Of a DNA stretch of 35,300 nucleotides, positions 1 to 8,219 are shown piece after piece. The position numbers and the translations under genes are program-made. The notes under the pieces were generated by a model. It searched no databases and was not told where the DNA came from. It saw only the letters and a list, made by a program, of their open reading frames with translations. Every line of letters starts with the position of its first letter. The stretch's first letter is position 1. Origin of the DNA: Acidobacteriota bacterium (GTDB taxonomy: Bacteria > Acidobacteriota > Terriglobia > Terriglobales > Acidobacteriaceae); assembly GCA_003225175.1 (NCBI GenBank), contig QIBA01000068.1, forward strand, positions 1 through 35,300, written 5' to 3'.

Positions 1-317
1 CATTGCTGGTAGGGCTTGGCATGGGAGCGGAAGGCGACCTCATCGCATATCTCACCAGCCGCTATTTCGGACTCAAAGCCTTCGCGGAACTCTATGGATA
101 CGCCTTTGGCATCTTCGTGCTTTCGGGAGCGTGCGGCACACTTCTCATGGGCATCGGCTTCGACAAGACCGGCTCTTACAGGGTGCCGATGCTTGGCTTT
201 CTCACGCTGGTCGTCGCAGCCATCATTCTGTTCAGCCGACTTGGTCCCTATCGCTACGGCGTGCGGCAGCCAAGCAAAGGGGACGCCGCACTCAAAGCTT
301 CCGCTGCCGCATCGTAG
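1..317 (+). CDS. MFS transporter, C-terminal fragment (gene starts before the window)
   Basis: The reading frame is open from the left edge and ends with TAG at 315-317, so only about 104 C-terminal residues are visible. They contain hydrophobic stretches typical of the last helices of a major facilitator transporter: a segment around YGYAFGIFVLSGACGTLLMG, then a GIGFDKTGSYR loop, then a helix of about 17 residues (MLGFLTLVVAAIILFS). The G-x-x-x-D-x-T/R-x-S loop pattern resembles the MFS loop repeated in both halves of the family. The GMGAEGD start of the visible part is common in the oxalate/formate-antiporter-like branch, so a small organic-acid transporter is possible. The substrate cannot be told. 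The methyltransferase gene follows within 30 bases on the same strand and may be co-transcribed. Confidence 0.75.
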   Translation, partial: LLVGLGMGAEGDLIAYLTSRYFGLKAFAELYGYAFGIFVLSGACGTLLMGIGFDKTGSYRVPMLGFLTLVVAAIILFSRLGPYRYGVRQPSKGDAALKASAAAS

Positions 318-343
318 CTACAATGTCTACATCAGGGACACAC

Positions 344-1393
344 ATGGCCACCAAAGCACACCCTACATCACAACCATCCGGCTCCAAATCGACTCCGGTT
401 CCACTGCTTCGAATCATGCTGGAGAGCCTGGCGCTTCACCAATCCGTTTTTGCCGTTGCAGAACTGGGAATCGCCGACATGCTGGTTTCCGGGCCCCAGC
501 CAACTGAAGAGCTAGCTAAGAAGCTCAGGGTGAACGACACGGCTCTCTATCGCATCTTGCGTCTGCTAGCGAGCCAGGAAATTTTTGTAGAGACGGCGGC
601 ACGAACATTCGCCAACAACGATCTCTCGAATTTCCTTTGCTCGGATGTGCCGGGATCGCTGCGCTCAATGGGCAGGTTTCGAGGAACAGATTTCGTCTAT
701 CTCTCTTTTGGCGAGATCCTGCACACCATTCGCACGGGCGAGCCCGGAAGAGCGAAGGTGCTGGGCATGGATGGATGGGAGTACCTGGAGCGGAATCCCG
801 GCACGGCTCGCATCTTCGACGACGCTATGACGGAAATATCGGCAGTGGTTGCACCTAGCATCGCAAGCGCCTACGGCTTCTCAAAATGGGAAAGCCTGAT
901 GGATGTTGGGGGCGGAAATGGCCTCTTGCTTGCCGCTATCCTCCGCGCGCATCGCTCTCTTCGCGGCGTGCTCGCCGATCAGCAGCACGTCCTGAAACGG
1001 GCCCGCGAGCGCGGCTTCCTCTCAGGCCCGCTGGAAAAACGCAGCTCCATGCAACCATGTGACCTCTTCCGCGATATCCCAAAAGGCTGCCGAGCCTACC
1101 TGATGAAGAGCGTCATCCATGACTGGAACGACGAGGACGCGAAGAAAATCCTCAGCCAATGCCGGCGCGCTGTTCCGAAGAATGGCGCCTTACTACTGGT
1201 TGAGTTCAATTTGCCGGAAGACAATTCGCCGTCGCGGAGCAAGTTCGTCGATGTCACTATGATGGTCTTAACCGGTGGGAGAGAGAGGACCATTCCCGAA
1301 TTCAGCTCGTTGCTGACCAAGTCCGGCTTTCGTCTAAATGACGTAGTGAAAACTGCCGGCGAATTCAATGTATTGGAGGCCCTGCCGGTCTAG
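344..1393 (+). CDS. Class-2 O-methyltransferase, SAM-dependent (hydroxyindole-O-methyltransferase-like)
   Basis: The protein of 349 residues is expected to move a methyl group from S-adenosylmethionine to a hydroxyl on a small aromatic or polyketide-like substrate in the cytoplasm. Residues about 20-100 form the winged-helix dimerisation domain seen in this family (LHQSVFAVAELGIADML, then a Leu-rich recognition region). DVGGGNG at 187-193 is the SAM-binding motif I, and HDWND at 259-263 holds the His-Asp pair used as catalytic base. I chose ATG 344 because AGGGA lies five bases upstream. ATG 323 is in frame and possible but has no ribosome site. The length fits the family. The substrate is unknown; the neighbouring MFS gene could export or import it, but this is inference. 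Confidence 0.85.
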   Translation: MATKAHPTSQPSGSKSTPVPLLRIMLESLALHQSVFAVAELGIADMLVSGPQPTEELAKKLRVNDTALYRILRLLASQEIFVETAARTFANNDLSNFLCSDVPGSLRSMGRFRGTDFVYLSFGEILHTIRTGEPGRAKVLGMDGWEYLERNPGTARIFDDAMTEISAVVAPSIASAYGFSKWESLMDVGGGNGLLLAAILRAHRSLRGVLADQQHVLKRARERGFLSGPLEKRSSMQPCDLFRDIPKGCRAYLMKSVIHDWNDEDAKKILSQCRRAVPKNGALLLVEFNLPEDNSPSRSKFVDVTMMVLTGGRERTIPEFSSLLTKSGFRLNDVVKTAGEFNVLEALPV

Positions 1394-1513
1394 TCCGCGG
1401 CGCGCTTTACAACTAATCCTTAAGTGGTTTTGTTGTTCCCGAACCCTTCCCGCGTGATTGCCAGTTTTGAGCTTTTGGTGCAGAATGCTGCACTTCAAGT
1501 ATCTCGCACCAAA

Positions 1514-2497
1514 ATGGTCCTTCGACGCGCTTTGTTTTTCAAATCTCTACTAGTTGTCCTAACGCTGCTCTTCCCCAGTTTCCTGAACGCTGCCGCTGTG
1601 TCTGGCACGATCAGGGACAGCACTGGCGCGGTCATTCCCGGAGCTCGAATCGAGATCCGCGGTGGAGATGTTTCCCGGGCGCTGATTGCGACTTCGGACG
1701 GCGTCGGTCACTTCGCCTCAGCCGATCTGAAACCGGGGACCTACATGATTCGTGTGATTGCAGAAGGATTTGAGCCTCTGGAAAGAAGCATCGAAGTGGG
1801 AGAGAACCCTGTGAACCTCGACCTTCAGATGGCACTTCCTGTGGCCAAACAGGAAATCACAGTTGTTGGCAAATCCGCCAAATTTGCCAATACAGATTCG
1901 GTTTACCAGAATCTTCGCAAGGTCGGGCTCGGAGCTTCTTTCAAAGTGGACGCGCTCACCGTCAAGTGCGACGCGGCTACTTTCCAACTGAACCAGGGGA
2001 CAATCACTTTTCTTGCTCCGGTGAATGGCGTCGTGACCGGCGCCATATTTATTGGGAGCGGACATTTCAACCTCAAACCAATTACAGGTATTGCACGCGC
2101 GGAAATTAAGCGCAGGCTGAAGACCGACGACGTGGAGGAGGACTTCTCCCACATCATTTTCGGTATGCGGGAGCGTTCACGCGTTCCCTGTTGACAGCGT
2201 CGCAGCCGGAAAAAGAGACTGCAACGCCTGCCGGAGCAGCTGAGGCGCTCCACCATCGGCGGGAGAGCATTCGCCAGCGACGTGAGGTGCCCCTTGGATT
2301 TACCGGGGAACTGCTTCATGGTGAGGCCATGGAGAACGTCGATGCGGAGATTCTGTCTGCCCTTTACAACTCCAACCGCATCGGATTCTTCGATGCCTAT
2401 ATACATGGCACGAAGCACAAAGATCTCCGGTTCTTTTATAGACCGCGTGGCGAAGAAGGTCGCCTTCAACGCTTATAAGGAAATACTCGAGAGATAG
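1514..2497 (+). pseudogene. Carboxypeptidase-regulatory domain joined to a truncated, frameshifted M1-peptidase-like N-terminus
   Basis: The first part (1514-2194) starts with a signal peptide (MVLRRALFFKSLLVVLTLLF), followed by a carboxypeptidase-D regulatory beta-sandwich (SGTIRDSTGAVIPGARIEI to about residue 100). Next comes a segment with QLNQGTITFLAPVNG and VTGAIFIGSG, which resembles the N-terminal domain of large acidobacterial M1-type aminopeptidases. The frame then ends at 2194 after non-homologous residues, while the matching continuation (ENVDAEILSALYNSNR, GFFDAYIHGTKH, LRFFYRPRG) runs in the frame ending at 2478. A frameshift near 2162-2180 is therefore likely. The zinc site HExxH and the rest of the peptidase are missing. 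A third frame ends at 2497 with VAKKVAFNAYKEILER, perhaps a joined C-terminal remnant. GTG 1424 is an in-frame upstream start with no signal logic. Family assignment is from memory of these motifs. Confidence 0.6.
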
Positions 2498-2533
2498 CAA
2501 GCTCGAGCCACGGGAGCGAAAACCAAATCCTCT

Positions 2534-3046
2534 CTACAGGCCGAGATCGCTAAGGCCTGGTTGGTTATCGGGACGTCTTCCCAGTGGCCAGTGATACTTG
2601 CGCTCCGATTCCCGAATTGGTAAGTCGTTGATCGATGCGAACCTCAATCGCATGAGCCCGTGCTCATCGAAGTCCCAATTTTCGTTTCCGTACGAGCGGA
2701 ACCAACTTCCGGAAGCATCGTGGCATTCGTACGCAAACCGGACTGCGATGCGATTGCCTTCAAACGTCCAGAGTTCCTTGATGAGACGGTAGTCCAGCTC
2801 TCTACTCCACTTGCGCGTGAGAAAGGCAACAATCTCTTTCCTTCCATTCACAAATTCCGCGCGGTTTCTCCAGCGGGAATCGATTGTGTATGCCAACGAA
2901 ACCCGCTCAGGATCGCGAGAGTTCCAGGCATCCTCGGCGAGGCGTACCTTCTGAATCGCGGTTTCGCGAGTAAATGGAGGCAATGGTGGACGTGAGACAA
3001 CTTCCGGACGAGGTCCTGATTCGCTCACCGCATTCGCCTGACGCAT
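2534..3046 (-). CDS. DUF1348 family protein (SnoaL/NTF2-like fold)
   Basis: The 170-residue product matches the DUF1348 family, small cytoplasmic proteins with an NTF2/SnoaL-like cone fold. Conserved parts include [46 protein letters not shown], the [14 protein letters not shown] stretch and the C-terminal [20 protein letters not shown]. The function of the family is not established; NTF2-like folds bind small ligands or act as simple enzymes. The family usually begins near the RPPLPPF stretch, so the first 18 or so residues here are an extension. No ATG or GTG codon lies between them in this frame, which supports ATG 3046. It lies downstream of the small membrane protein and RND genes on the same strand, with a gap of about 90 bases, so read-through is possible. 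Confidence 0.85.
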   Translation of the reverse strand: MRQANAVSESGPRPEVVSRPPLPPFTRETAIQKVRLAEDAWNSRDPERVSLAYTIDSRWRNRAEFVNGRKEIVAFLTRKWSRELDYRLIKELWTFEGNRIAVRFAYECHDASGSWFRSYGNENWDFDEHGLMRLRFASINDLPIRESERKYHWPLGRRPDNQPGLSDLGL

Positions 3047-3135
3047 GACATTCTCCCGGCATGCCTAATCTTAGGCGTTTCGTTTGGGGCTATTATGCTC
3101 CCAGACCGTGCTCTGCGCGAGGTGGCGCTCGGCCA

Positions 3136-3351
3136 TCAGCGCCGAAGGTGAAAAGAGAGATACATCGCGCTCAGGAATAGGATCAGCCAGCACATGGCCA
3201 CTGACACCATCAGGCTACCCACGCCAGCTCGCGATTCGGGATCGAGGTAACGAATCGCGCTCCAGACCTCTCCGTCAGAAATCTGCTTTTCCTCGAATGC
3301 TCGTCGTATGTCCATCTTCTCCAACTTGGCGTCAGTGGAGGCGTCCGCCAT
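3136..3351 (-). CDS. Small single-pass membrane protein, unknown function
   Basis: The frame encodes 71 residues with a charged N-terminal half (KLEKMDIRRAFEEKQISDGE, then WSAIRYLDPES) and one hydrophobic helix of about 20 residues near the C-terminus (GSLMVSVAMCWLILFLSAMY), ending in a short basic tail. I do not recognise a family. It starts 37 bases after the stop of the RND permease on the same strand, so it may be the last gene of the efflux operon. Composition looks protein-like rather than like an antisense shadow, since no other gene overlaps here. The ribosome site is weak. It could be a pump-associated small membrane protein, but nothing in the sequence proves that. Confidence 0.5.
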   Translation of the reverse strand: MADASTDAKLEKMDIRRAFEEKQISDGEVWSAIRYLDPESRAGVGSLMVSVAMCWLILFLSAMYLSFHLRR

Positions 3352-3388
3352 TGGCGGGCGTCTCTACCCGGCGTTTTATCCGAAGCAG

Positions 3389-6300
3389 CTAAACAGCGGC
3401 TCCTGCCAGTTCGGGAATGTCATCGCTGCGCTCGTCTTCTTCAAGTTCGAGTGCAACATGCTTGCGCGCCACGAGCATGTAGATCGATGGCACAACGAAT
3501 AACGTGAAGACGGTGCCGATGATCATGCCGCTGACCAGCATGATGCCGATGCTATTACGAGCGCCGGCTCCGGGACCCTTGGCCAGAACCAGAGGAAAGT
3601 GTCCCACCACGGTTGCGGCCGTTGTCATGAGAATCGGGCGTAAGCGAGTCTGTGCTGCCTCAATCACCGCGGCCAGCTTACTTCTTCCCTGTTCCTGTAG
3701 ATGGTTCGCAAACTCCACAATTAGGATGCCATTTTTCGAAACCAGGCCCACCAGAGTGATAAGTCCAACTTCGCTGTAGATGTTCAGCGTCGTGAACCCA
3801 AGAAACGAGAACATCAGCGCTCCCGAAATGGCGAGCGGAACCGAACCCGCGAGCACGATGAAGGGATCGCGGAAGCTCTCGAACTGAGCCGCCAGCACAA
3901 GGTAAATCAGAACTGCCGATAGCAGGAACGTGCCCAAGAACTTGCTGCCCTCAACCCGCAGCTGACGCGACTCGCCCGCATAATCGACTGTGAATCCTTG
4001 CGGAAGAATCTTCTTCGATTCGTCTTCCAGGAACCGCAGCGCCTGATCAAGCGGAACCGATGGGGGAATTACGCCCTGAACCCGCACGGCATTGAGCTGC
4101 TGGAATTTATTGAGCTGCCGAGGCTCAGTAGTAGTCTTCAGATGAGCGAATGTCGAAAGCGGAACGAGCTTATCGTCCGAGCCTTTGACATAGATTTGCG
4201 TCAATTGCTCGGGTGTCAGACGCTCCACGCGTTTCACTTGAGGAATGACTTTGTAACTCTGACCCTGGATACTGAAACGATTCACATAATTCCCGCCGAG
4301 CAGCGTCGAAAGGTCCTTGCCGGCCTGGCTCAAATTAACCCCCTGCGAGCGGAGCTTGTCCCGGTCGAAGACTACCTCGGCCTGCGGCTGGTCAAACTTC
4401 AGATCGGAGTCGGCATAGATGAAGATGCCGCTCTGGAACGCACGCTTCACCAGCTCGTTCGCGAACTGCGCAAGCTGCTGCGGCTCAGCCGCAGAAGCGA
4501 TGACGAAGTCCACGGGAAAATTTCCACCGCCGGGTAGCGGAGGTGGAGTGAGCGGGATCACGCGAACGCCCGCGATCTTCGACAGCGGCCCAGTGGACTG
4601 GATCAGAAGCTGCTGCGCGGTCTTGCTGCGCTCGCTCCACGGCTTAGTCACCATGCCGCCGAAACCGCCGGTTGGATCCGTGATCTGGAAGATGCTCTCA
4701 GCCTCAGGAAACGAGTGATACACGTCGTAAATCTGCGACGCAAAGAGCTTCGTCTGATCCAACGTTGAGTTCGGCGAAGCTTGCAACACGCCGAAGACCA
4801 CACCTTGATCCTCTGCAGGAGCAAGTTCTCGCTGAGAGAAGATGTAGAACGGCACAACGAGCAGCGCGACGATTACCCAAACACCGAACACTACTGGCCG
4901 ATATCGCAGAGTGCTCTCCAGGGCTCGCTCGTACAGCCTGCGAACGCTCTCGAAGCGACGATTGATCCAACCAGCGAAGCCGCGCTCAGTGTCTCCAGCG
5001 CGAAGCAGCTTGGAGCCCATCATCGGCGACAGTGTCAACGCTACAATTCCCGAAATGATGACCGCACCCGCAAGAGTGAATGCGAACTCGCGGAATAGCG
5101 CACCAGTTAATCCTCCCTGGATACCAACGGGCGCGTAGACGGCAGCCAGCGTGATCGTCATTGCGATGATCGGCCCGACCAACTCACGAGCCGCATCGAT
5201 TGCGGCCTGAAAGGGAGTCTTGCCTTCATGAAGATGACGTTCGACGTTCTCGACCATCACGATGGCATCATCGACGACCAGGCCGACAGAAAGCACAATC
5301 GCAAGCAACGTAAGCAGGTTGATGGTGAAGCCCGCCACCAGCATCAGGAAGACGGCACCGATCAGCGATACCGGGATTGCGATCACCGGAATCAAGACTG
5401 ACCGGAATGATCCCAGGAACAGAAAGATCACCACGACGACGATCAGCAGCGTTTCCGTGAGAGTGCTCAGCACTTCCCTGATCGCATCCTGAATGTAGGC
5501 CGTAGCATCGTAAGGAATACCGACCTTCATGCCAGCCGGAAGCTGCGCACGAATTCCCGGAATGGCATCGCGGACGTTCTTAATTACTTCGAGAGAGTTC
5601 GCCGTGGGCAAAACCCAAATGCCCATGAATGTCGCCGACTCTCCGTTGAAGCGGACATCTTCGTCATATGTTTCAGCGCCCAGCACAACGTCCGCGATCT
5701 CTCCAAGACGAACGATCGTACCCCTATCCTGTTTTACGACGAGTTGGCGAAACTCTTCCGCGGTACGCAGATCGGTGTTCGCCACCAGGTTGACCGAAAC
5801 CATCGAACCTTTCGTACGTCCCAGAGCTGAGAGATAGTTGTTATTGGCAAGTGCGTCATGCACAGCTGAGGGCGTAATGCCGAGCGCCGCCATCTTCTCC
5901 GGCTTAAGCCACACACGCATCGCGAAGGTGCGCTTGCCGAGAATGTCGGCGCGCTGAACGCCGTTAATCGCGCTTAACTTGGGCTGGACAACTCGGGTCA
6001 GATAATCTGTGATCTGATTCTGATCGAGATCCGACGACGAAAAGCCCAGGTACATCGAGGCAAACTGCGTGTCTGCAGTTTGCAAGTCGATCACTGGCGC
6101 TTCCGCCTCGGGTGGCAGGTCATTTCGAACCTGCGCTACCTTCGCCTGAACCTGCGTGAGAGCGGCGTTGGTATCGTAGTTCAGCTTCAAGTGCACAGTG
6201 ATGGTGCTTAAACCCTGCGCGCTCGATGACTCCATGTAATCGATGCCATCCGCACTGGCGATCACCCGCTCAAGCGGAGTGGTGATGAACCCGCGAACTA

Positions 6301-6472
6301 AGTCTGCGTTGGCACCGACGTACACGGTCGAAACCTGCACGACGGCGATATCGCTGCGTGGATACTGCCGCACGCTCAGCGAGCGAATCGCCTGCAAGCC
6401 AGCGATCAGGATTACCAAGCTGACACAGATCGCCAGTACTGGACGTTTAATGAAGAGATCTGTGATCTTCAT
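3389..6472 (-). CDS. RND efflux permease, HAE1 family (AcrB/MexB/MdtB-like)
   Basis: The 1027-residue protein is an inner-membrane proton-driven exporter of hydrophobic or amphiphilic compounds, working with the adaptor encoded just upstream. It begins with the usual MKITDLFIKRPVLAICVSL helix. It contains the TM4 motif SVGLVVDDAIVMVENV with the proton-relay aspartates at about 401-402, and the TM10 Lys in GLVSKNGILIVEFANHL. Two large periplasmic loops and about twelve helices fit the family, and the length is typical. Its ATG at 6472 directly abuts the TAA stop of the adaptor gene, so translation is probably coupled. No outer-membrane channel gene lies beside the pair; the pump may borrow a TolC-like protein encoded elsewhere. 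The substrate cannot be predicted. Confidence 0.95.
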   Translation of the reverse strand: MKITDLFIKRPVLAICVSLVILIAGLQAIRSLSVRQYPRSDIAVVQVSTVYVGANADLVRGFITTPLERVIASADGIDYMESSSAQGLSTITVHLKLNYDTNAALTQVQAKVAQVRNDLPPEAEAPVIDLQTADTQFASMYLGFSSSDLDQNQITDYLTRVVQPKLSAINGVQRADILGKRTFAMRVWLKPEKMAALGITPSAVHDALANNNYLSALGRTKGSMVSVNLVANTDLRTAEEFRQLVVKQDRGTIVRLGEIADVVLGAETYDEDVRFNGESATFMGIWVLPTANSLEVIKNVRDAIPGIRAQLPAGMKVGIPYDATAYIQDAIREVLSTLTETLLIVVVVIFLFLGSFRSVLIPVIAIPVSLIGAVFLMLVAGFTINLLTLLAIVLSVGLVVDDAIVMVENVERHLHEGKTPFQAAIDAARELVGPIIAMTITLAAVYAPVGIQGGLTGALFREFAFTLAGAVIISGIVALTLSPMMGSKLLRAGDTERGFAGWINRRFESVRRLYERALESTLRYRPVVFGVWVIVALLVVPFYIFSQRELAPAEDQGVVFGVLQASPNSTLDQTKLFASQIYDVYHSFPEAESIFQITDPTGGFGGMVTKPWSERSKTAQQLLIQSTGPLSKIAGVRVIPLTPPPLPGGGNFPVDFVIASAAEPQQLAQFANELVKRAFQSGIFIYADSDLKFDQPQAEVVFDRDKLRSQGVNLSQAGKDLSTLLGGNYVNRFSIQGQSYKVIPQVKRVERLTPEQLTQIYVKGSDDKLVPLSTFAHLKTTTEPRQLNKFQQLNAVRVQGVIPPSVPLDQALRFLEDESKKILPQGFTVDYAGESRQLRVEGSKFLGTFLLSAVLIYLVLAAQFESFRDPFIVLAGSVPLAISGALMFSFLGFTTLNIYSEVGLITLVGLVSKNGILIVEFANHLQEQGRSKLAAVIEAAQTRLRPILMTTAATVVGHFPLVLAKGPGAGARNSIGIMLVSGMIIGTVFTLFVVPSIYMLVARKHVALELEEDERSDDIPELAGAAV

Positions 6473-7597
6473 TTAGTTATCCTCGGGCTTAGGAGCCGGA
6501 TTGTTGCCTGGCTGGATTTTGTTATTTACTGCCACAGCCGCACCGTTGCGCAGCTTGAAGACGCCGGAAGTAACAACCTCATCGCCAGTATTAATGCCGG
6601 AGACGACGCCAACCTGGTCGCCGCGTGCGCCCTCGACTTTCACGAACTGCTGGCGAACTCCGCGGTAGGTCTCTCCGCCCGGACTCTTCAGATCACTTAA
6701 GACGAAGACCGAATCGCCAAACGGCGCATAGCTAATCGCGGATGCCGGAAGCGGAATCACGGAACGCTGCTCGCCTACCCCTACTTCCACTTGAACAAAC
6801 ATTCCGGGACGAAGCTTGCCTCCAGGATTCCCCATGGTCGCCTGAACCTGAACGTTGCGGGTGGATTGATCCACCACCGAGTCGATCGCGTTCACACGCC
6901 CGGTGAATGTCGCGCCGGCAAGGTTGTCGCTTGTGATACGCACACTACGCCCGGGCTCCATGCGTCCAACGATCTGCTGCGGCACATTGAAATTCACGTA
7001 AATGGGATCGAGAGATTGCAGTGGAACGATCGGAGCCCCGGCAGCGAGATACTGTCCCAAATTGACTTGGCGGATTCCGAGCACTCCCGAAAAAGGAGCG
7101 CGAATCGTCTTCCGATCGATGGTCGCCTTGATCTCTGCCGTATTCGCTTCAGTCTGGCGCTGATCGGCCATCGCCTTGTCGTAATCCATCCGCGAGATCA
7201 CGCCTTCATTCACCAGTTGCTGCATACGGTCGTAGTTGATCTTCGCCAGATCACGCTGGGCCTGCATCGCGGCCAGCTGCGCCCGCTCCTGGCGGGTGTC
7301 GAGCTGCACCAGCACTTCGCCTTCCTTGACCCACTTCCCGGAATCGAAATTGATCTGATCCACTGTGCCGGGAAGATCGGCGCTCACGGTTACCCCATGA
7401 ATGGCATTCATCGTACCCACCACGCCCAACGTCGAAGGCCACGTCGCCTGTTTTGCCACGATTGTGGTCACCGCCTCTGGCGGAGGAGTGAAGGCGTGAG
7501 ACTTTACCGCCGCCTGAACCTGTCGCAACTTGAAATAGCCGAGGCCCCCAATCACCGCTGCCGCCACGACCAACATGAGAAACATCCGCTTCGCCAT
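6473..7597 (-). CDS. RND efflux periplasmic adaptor (membrane fusion protein)
   Basis: The protein of 374 residues links the RND permease to an outer-membrane channel. It has an N-terminal membrane anchor or signal (MAKRMFLMLVVAAAVIGGLG), a biotinyl-lipoyl half-motif (ADLPGTVDQINFDSGKWVKE), a helical hairpin (residues about 100-150), the second lipoyl half (TIRAPFSGVLGIRQVNLGQY), and beta-barrel and membrane-proximal domains ending in a Pro/Asn-rich tail. ATG 7597 is preferred because GAGGGG stands a few bases before it; the longer frame to 7714 adds an unlikely N-terminus. The gene is first in a two-gene operon with the permease, with no space between them. An upstream palindrome at 7668-7683 may control it. 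Confidence 0.93.
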   Translation of the reverse strand: MAKRMFLMLVVAAAVIGGLGYFKLRQVQAAVKSHAFTPPPEAVTTIVAKQATWPSTLGVVGTMNAIHGVTVSADLPGTVDQINFDSGKWVKEGEVLVQLDTRQERAQLAAMQAQRDLAKINYDRMQQLVNEGVISRMDYDKAMADQRQTEANTAEIKATIDRKTIRAPFSGVLGIRQVNLGQYLAAGAPIVPLQSLDPIYVNFNVPQQIVGRMEPGRSVRITSDNLAGATFTGRVNAIDSVVDQSTRNVQVQATMGNPGGKLRPGMFVQVEVGVGEQRSVIPLPASAISYAPFGDSVFVLSDLKSPGGETYRGVRQQFVKVEGARGDQVGVVSGINTGDEVVTSGVFKLRNGAAVAVNNKIQPGNNPAPKPEDN

Positions 7598-8219
7598 TAC
7601 GTTCCCCTCGTATGGGACGATTCTTACCCCGAAGAAAGCGGCTCGTCCCAGCCTCGCTTTCCGGTAGTCCTTATTAATAAGGATCAAAAATCCTAAGTAT
7701 GTTTCGGCTAACAAGCGCCTCGACGCTGGCCGCCGAGGTCAAGAGCTTTGGTCGAAACGTTGTATGTCTGTGGCCCTGATGCTCCCGAGATAGAAGATGG
7801 GATATCTCGGAGGCGTGAAAAGATGCGAAAAGTTATTCGCCCATTCTGGTCGTCCCGTCCTGGCAGACGGAAGATGCTCAGGTGCATGTACAGACAGTAT
7901 ATGTACGCAATGAATCCTTGCTAAGTTTCGCGTCATCCGATTTGCCATTTTTACAAAGTTTTTACTTGTGCGTTTCTCACCGCTATTGGTACGACGAATG
8001 CACCGCAGCGAAATCGACTGACGTTCGACCAAAAAAAATGTCGCAGTCGATTCAGTGGCGTCAAATTGCTTGTATGGACATTTGTGACTGCGAAGATTTA
8101 CTAGCAGAGTGTGGCTAACTGGTTGGAAGATTGCGTGCCCGCTGAATCGCCCGAGAATGAATTCCAGCGTGCCTCAATTTTATCCTGAATATATACCGGC
8201 AGTGTGAGCGCCGATGCGA
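7598..8219. other. Gene-free region upstream of the RND adaptor
   Basis: These 622 bases separate the 3' end of the kinase/propeller gene from the start of the efflux adaptor. Short open frames on both strands (for example 7882-8118 plus) show no recognisable protein features or convincing start sites. The right half is AT-richer than the surrounding genes. The region must hold the promoter for the minus-strand efflux operon. The visible structure is the 7668-7697 palindrome group and a spaced ATGTAC repeat (7885-7906). No regulator gene is present here. Confidence 0.6.
7668..7697. promoter_or_regulatory. Candidate operator: 16-bp perfect palindrome plus a third half-site
   Basis: TCCTTATTAATAAGGA at 7668-7683 is a perfect 16-bp palindrome. 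A further half-site, ATCCTAAG, follows at 7690-7697, so three copies of a TCCTTA/TAAGGA half-site fall in 30 bases. The centre lies about 78 bases upstream of the adaptor start codon and is AT-rich like a -10 region. Position and symmetry fit a repressor operator for the pump operon, for instance a TetR- or MarR-type protein. That is inference; no regulator is encoded next to it. Confidence 0.45.

Noticed and set aside
7882-8118. 78-codon plus-strand frame between the pump and kinase genes
   Set aside because: No ribosome site or recognisable features, and unusual composition for a gene in this window.
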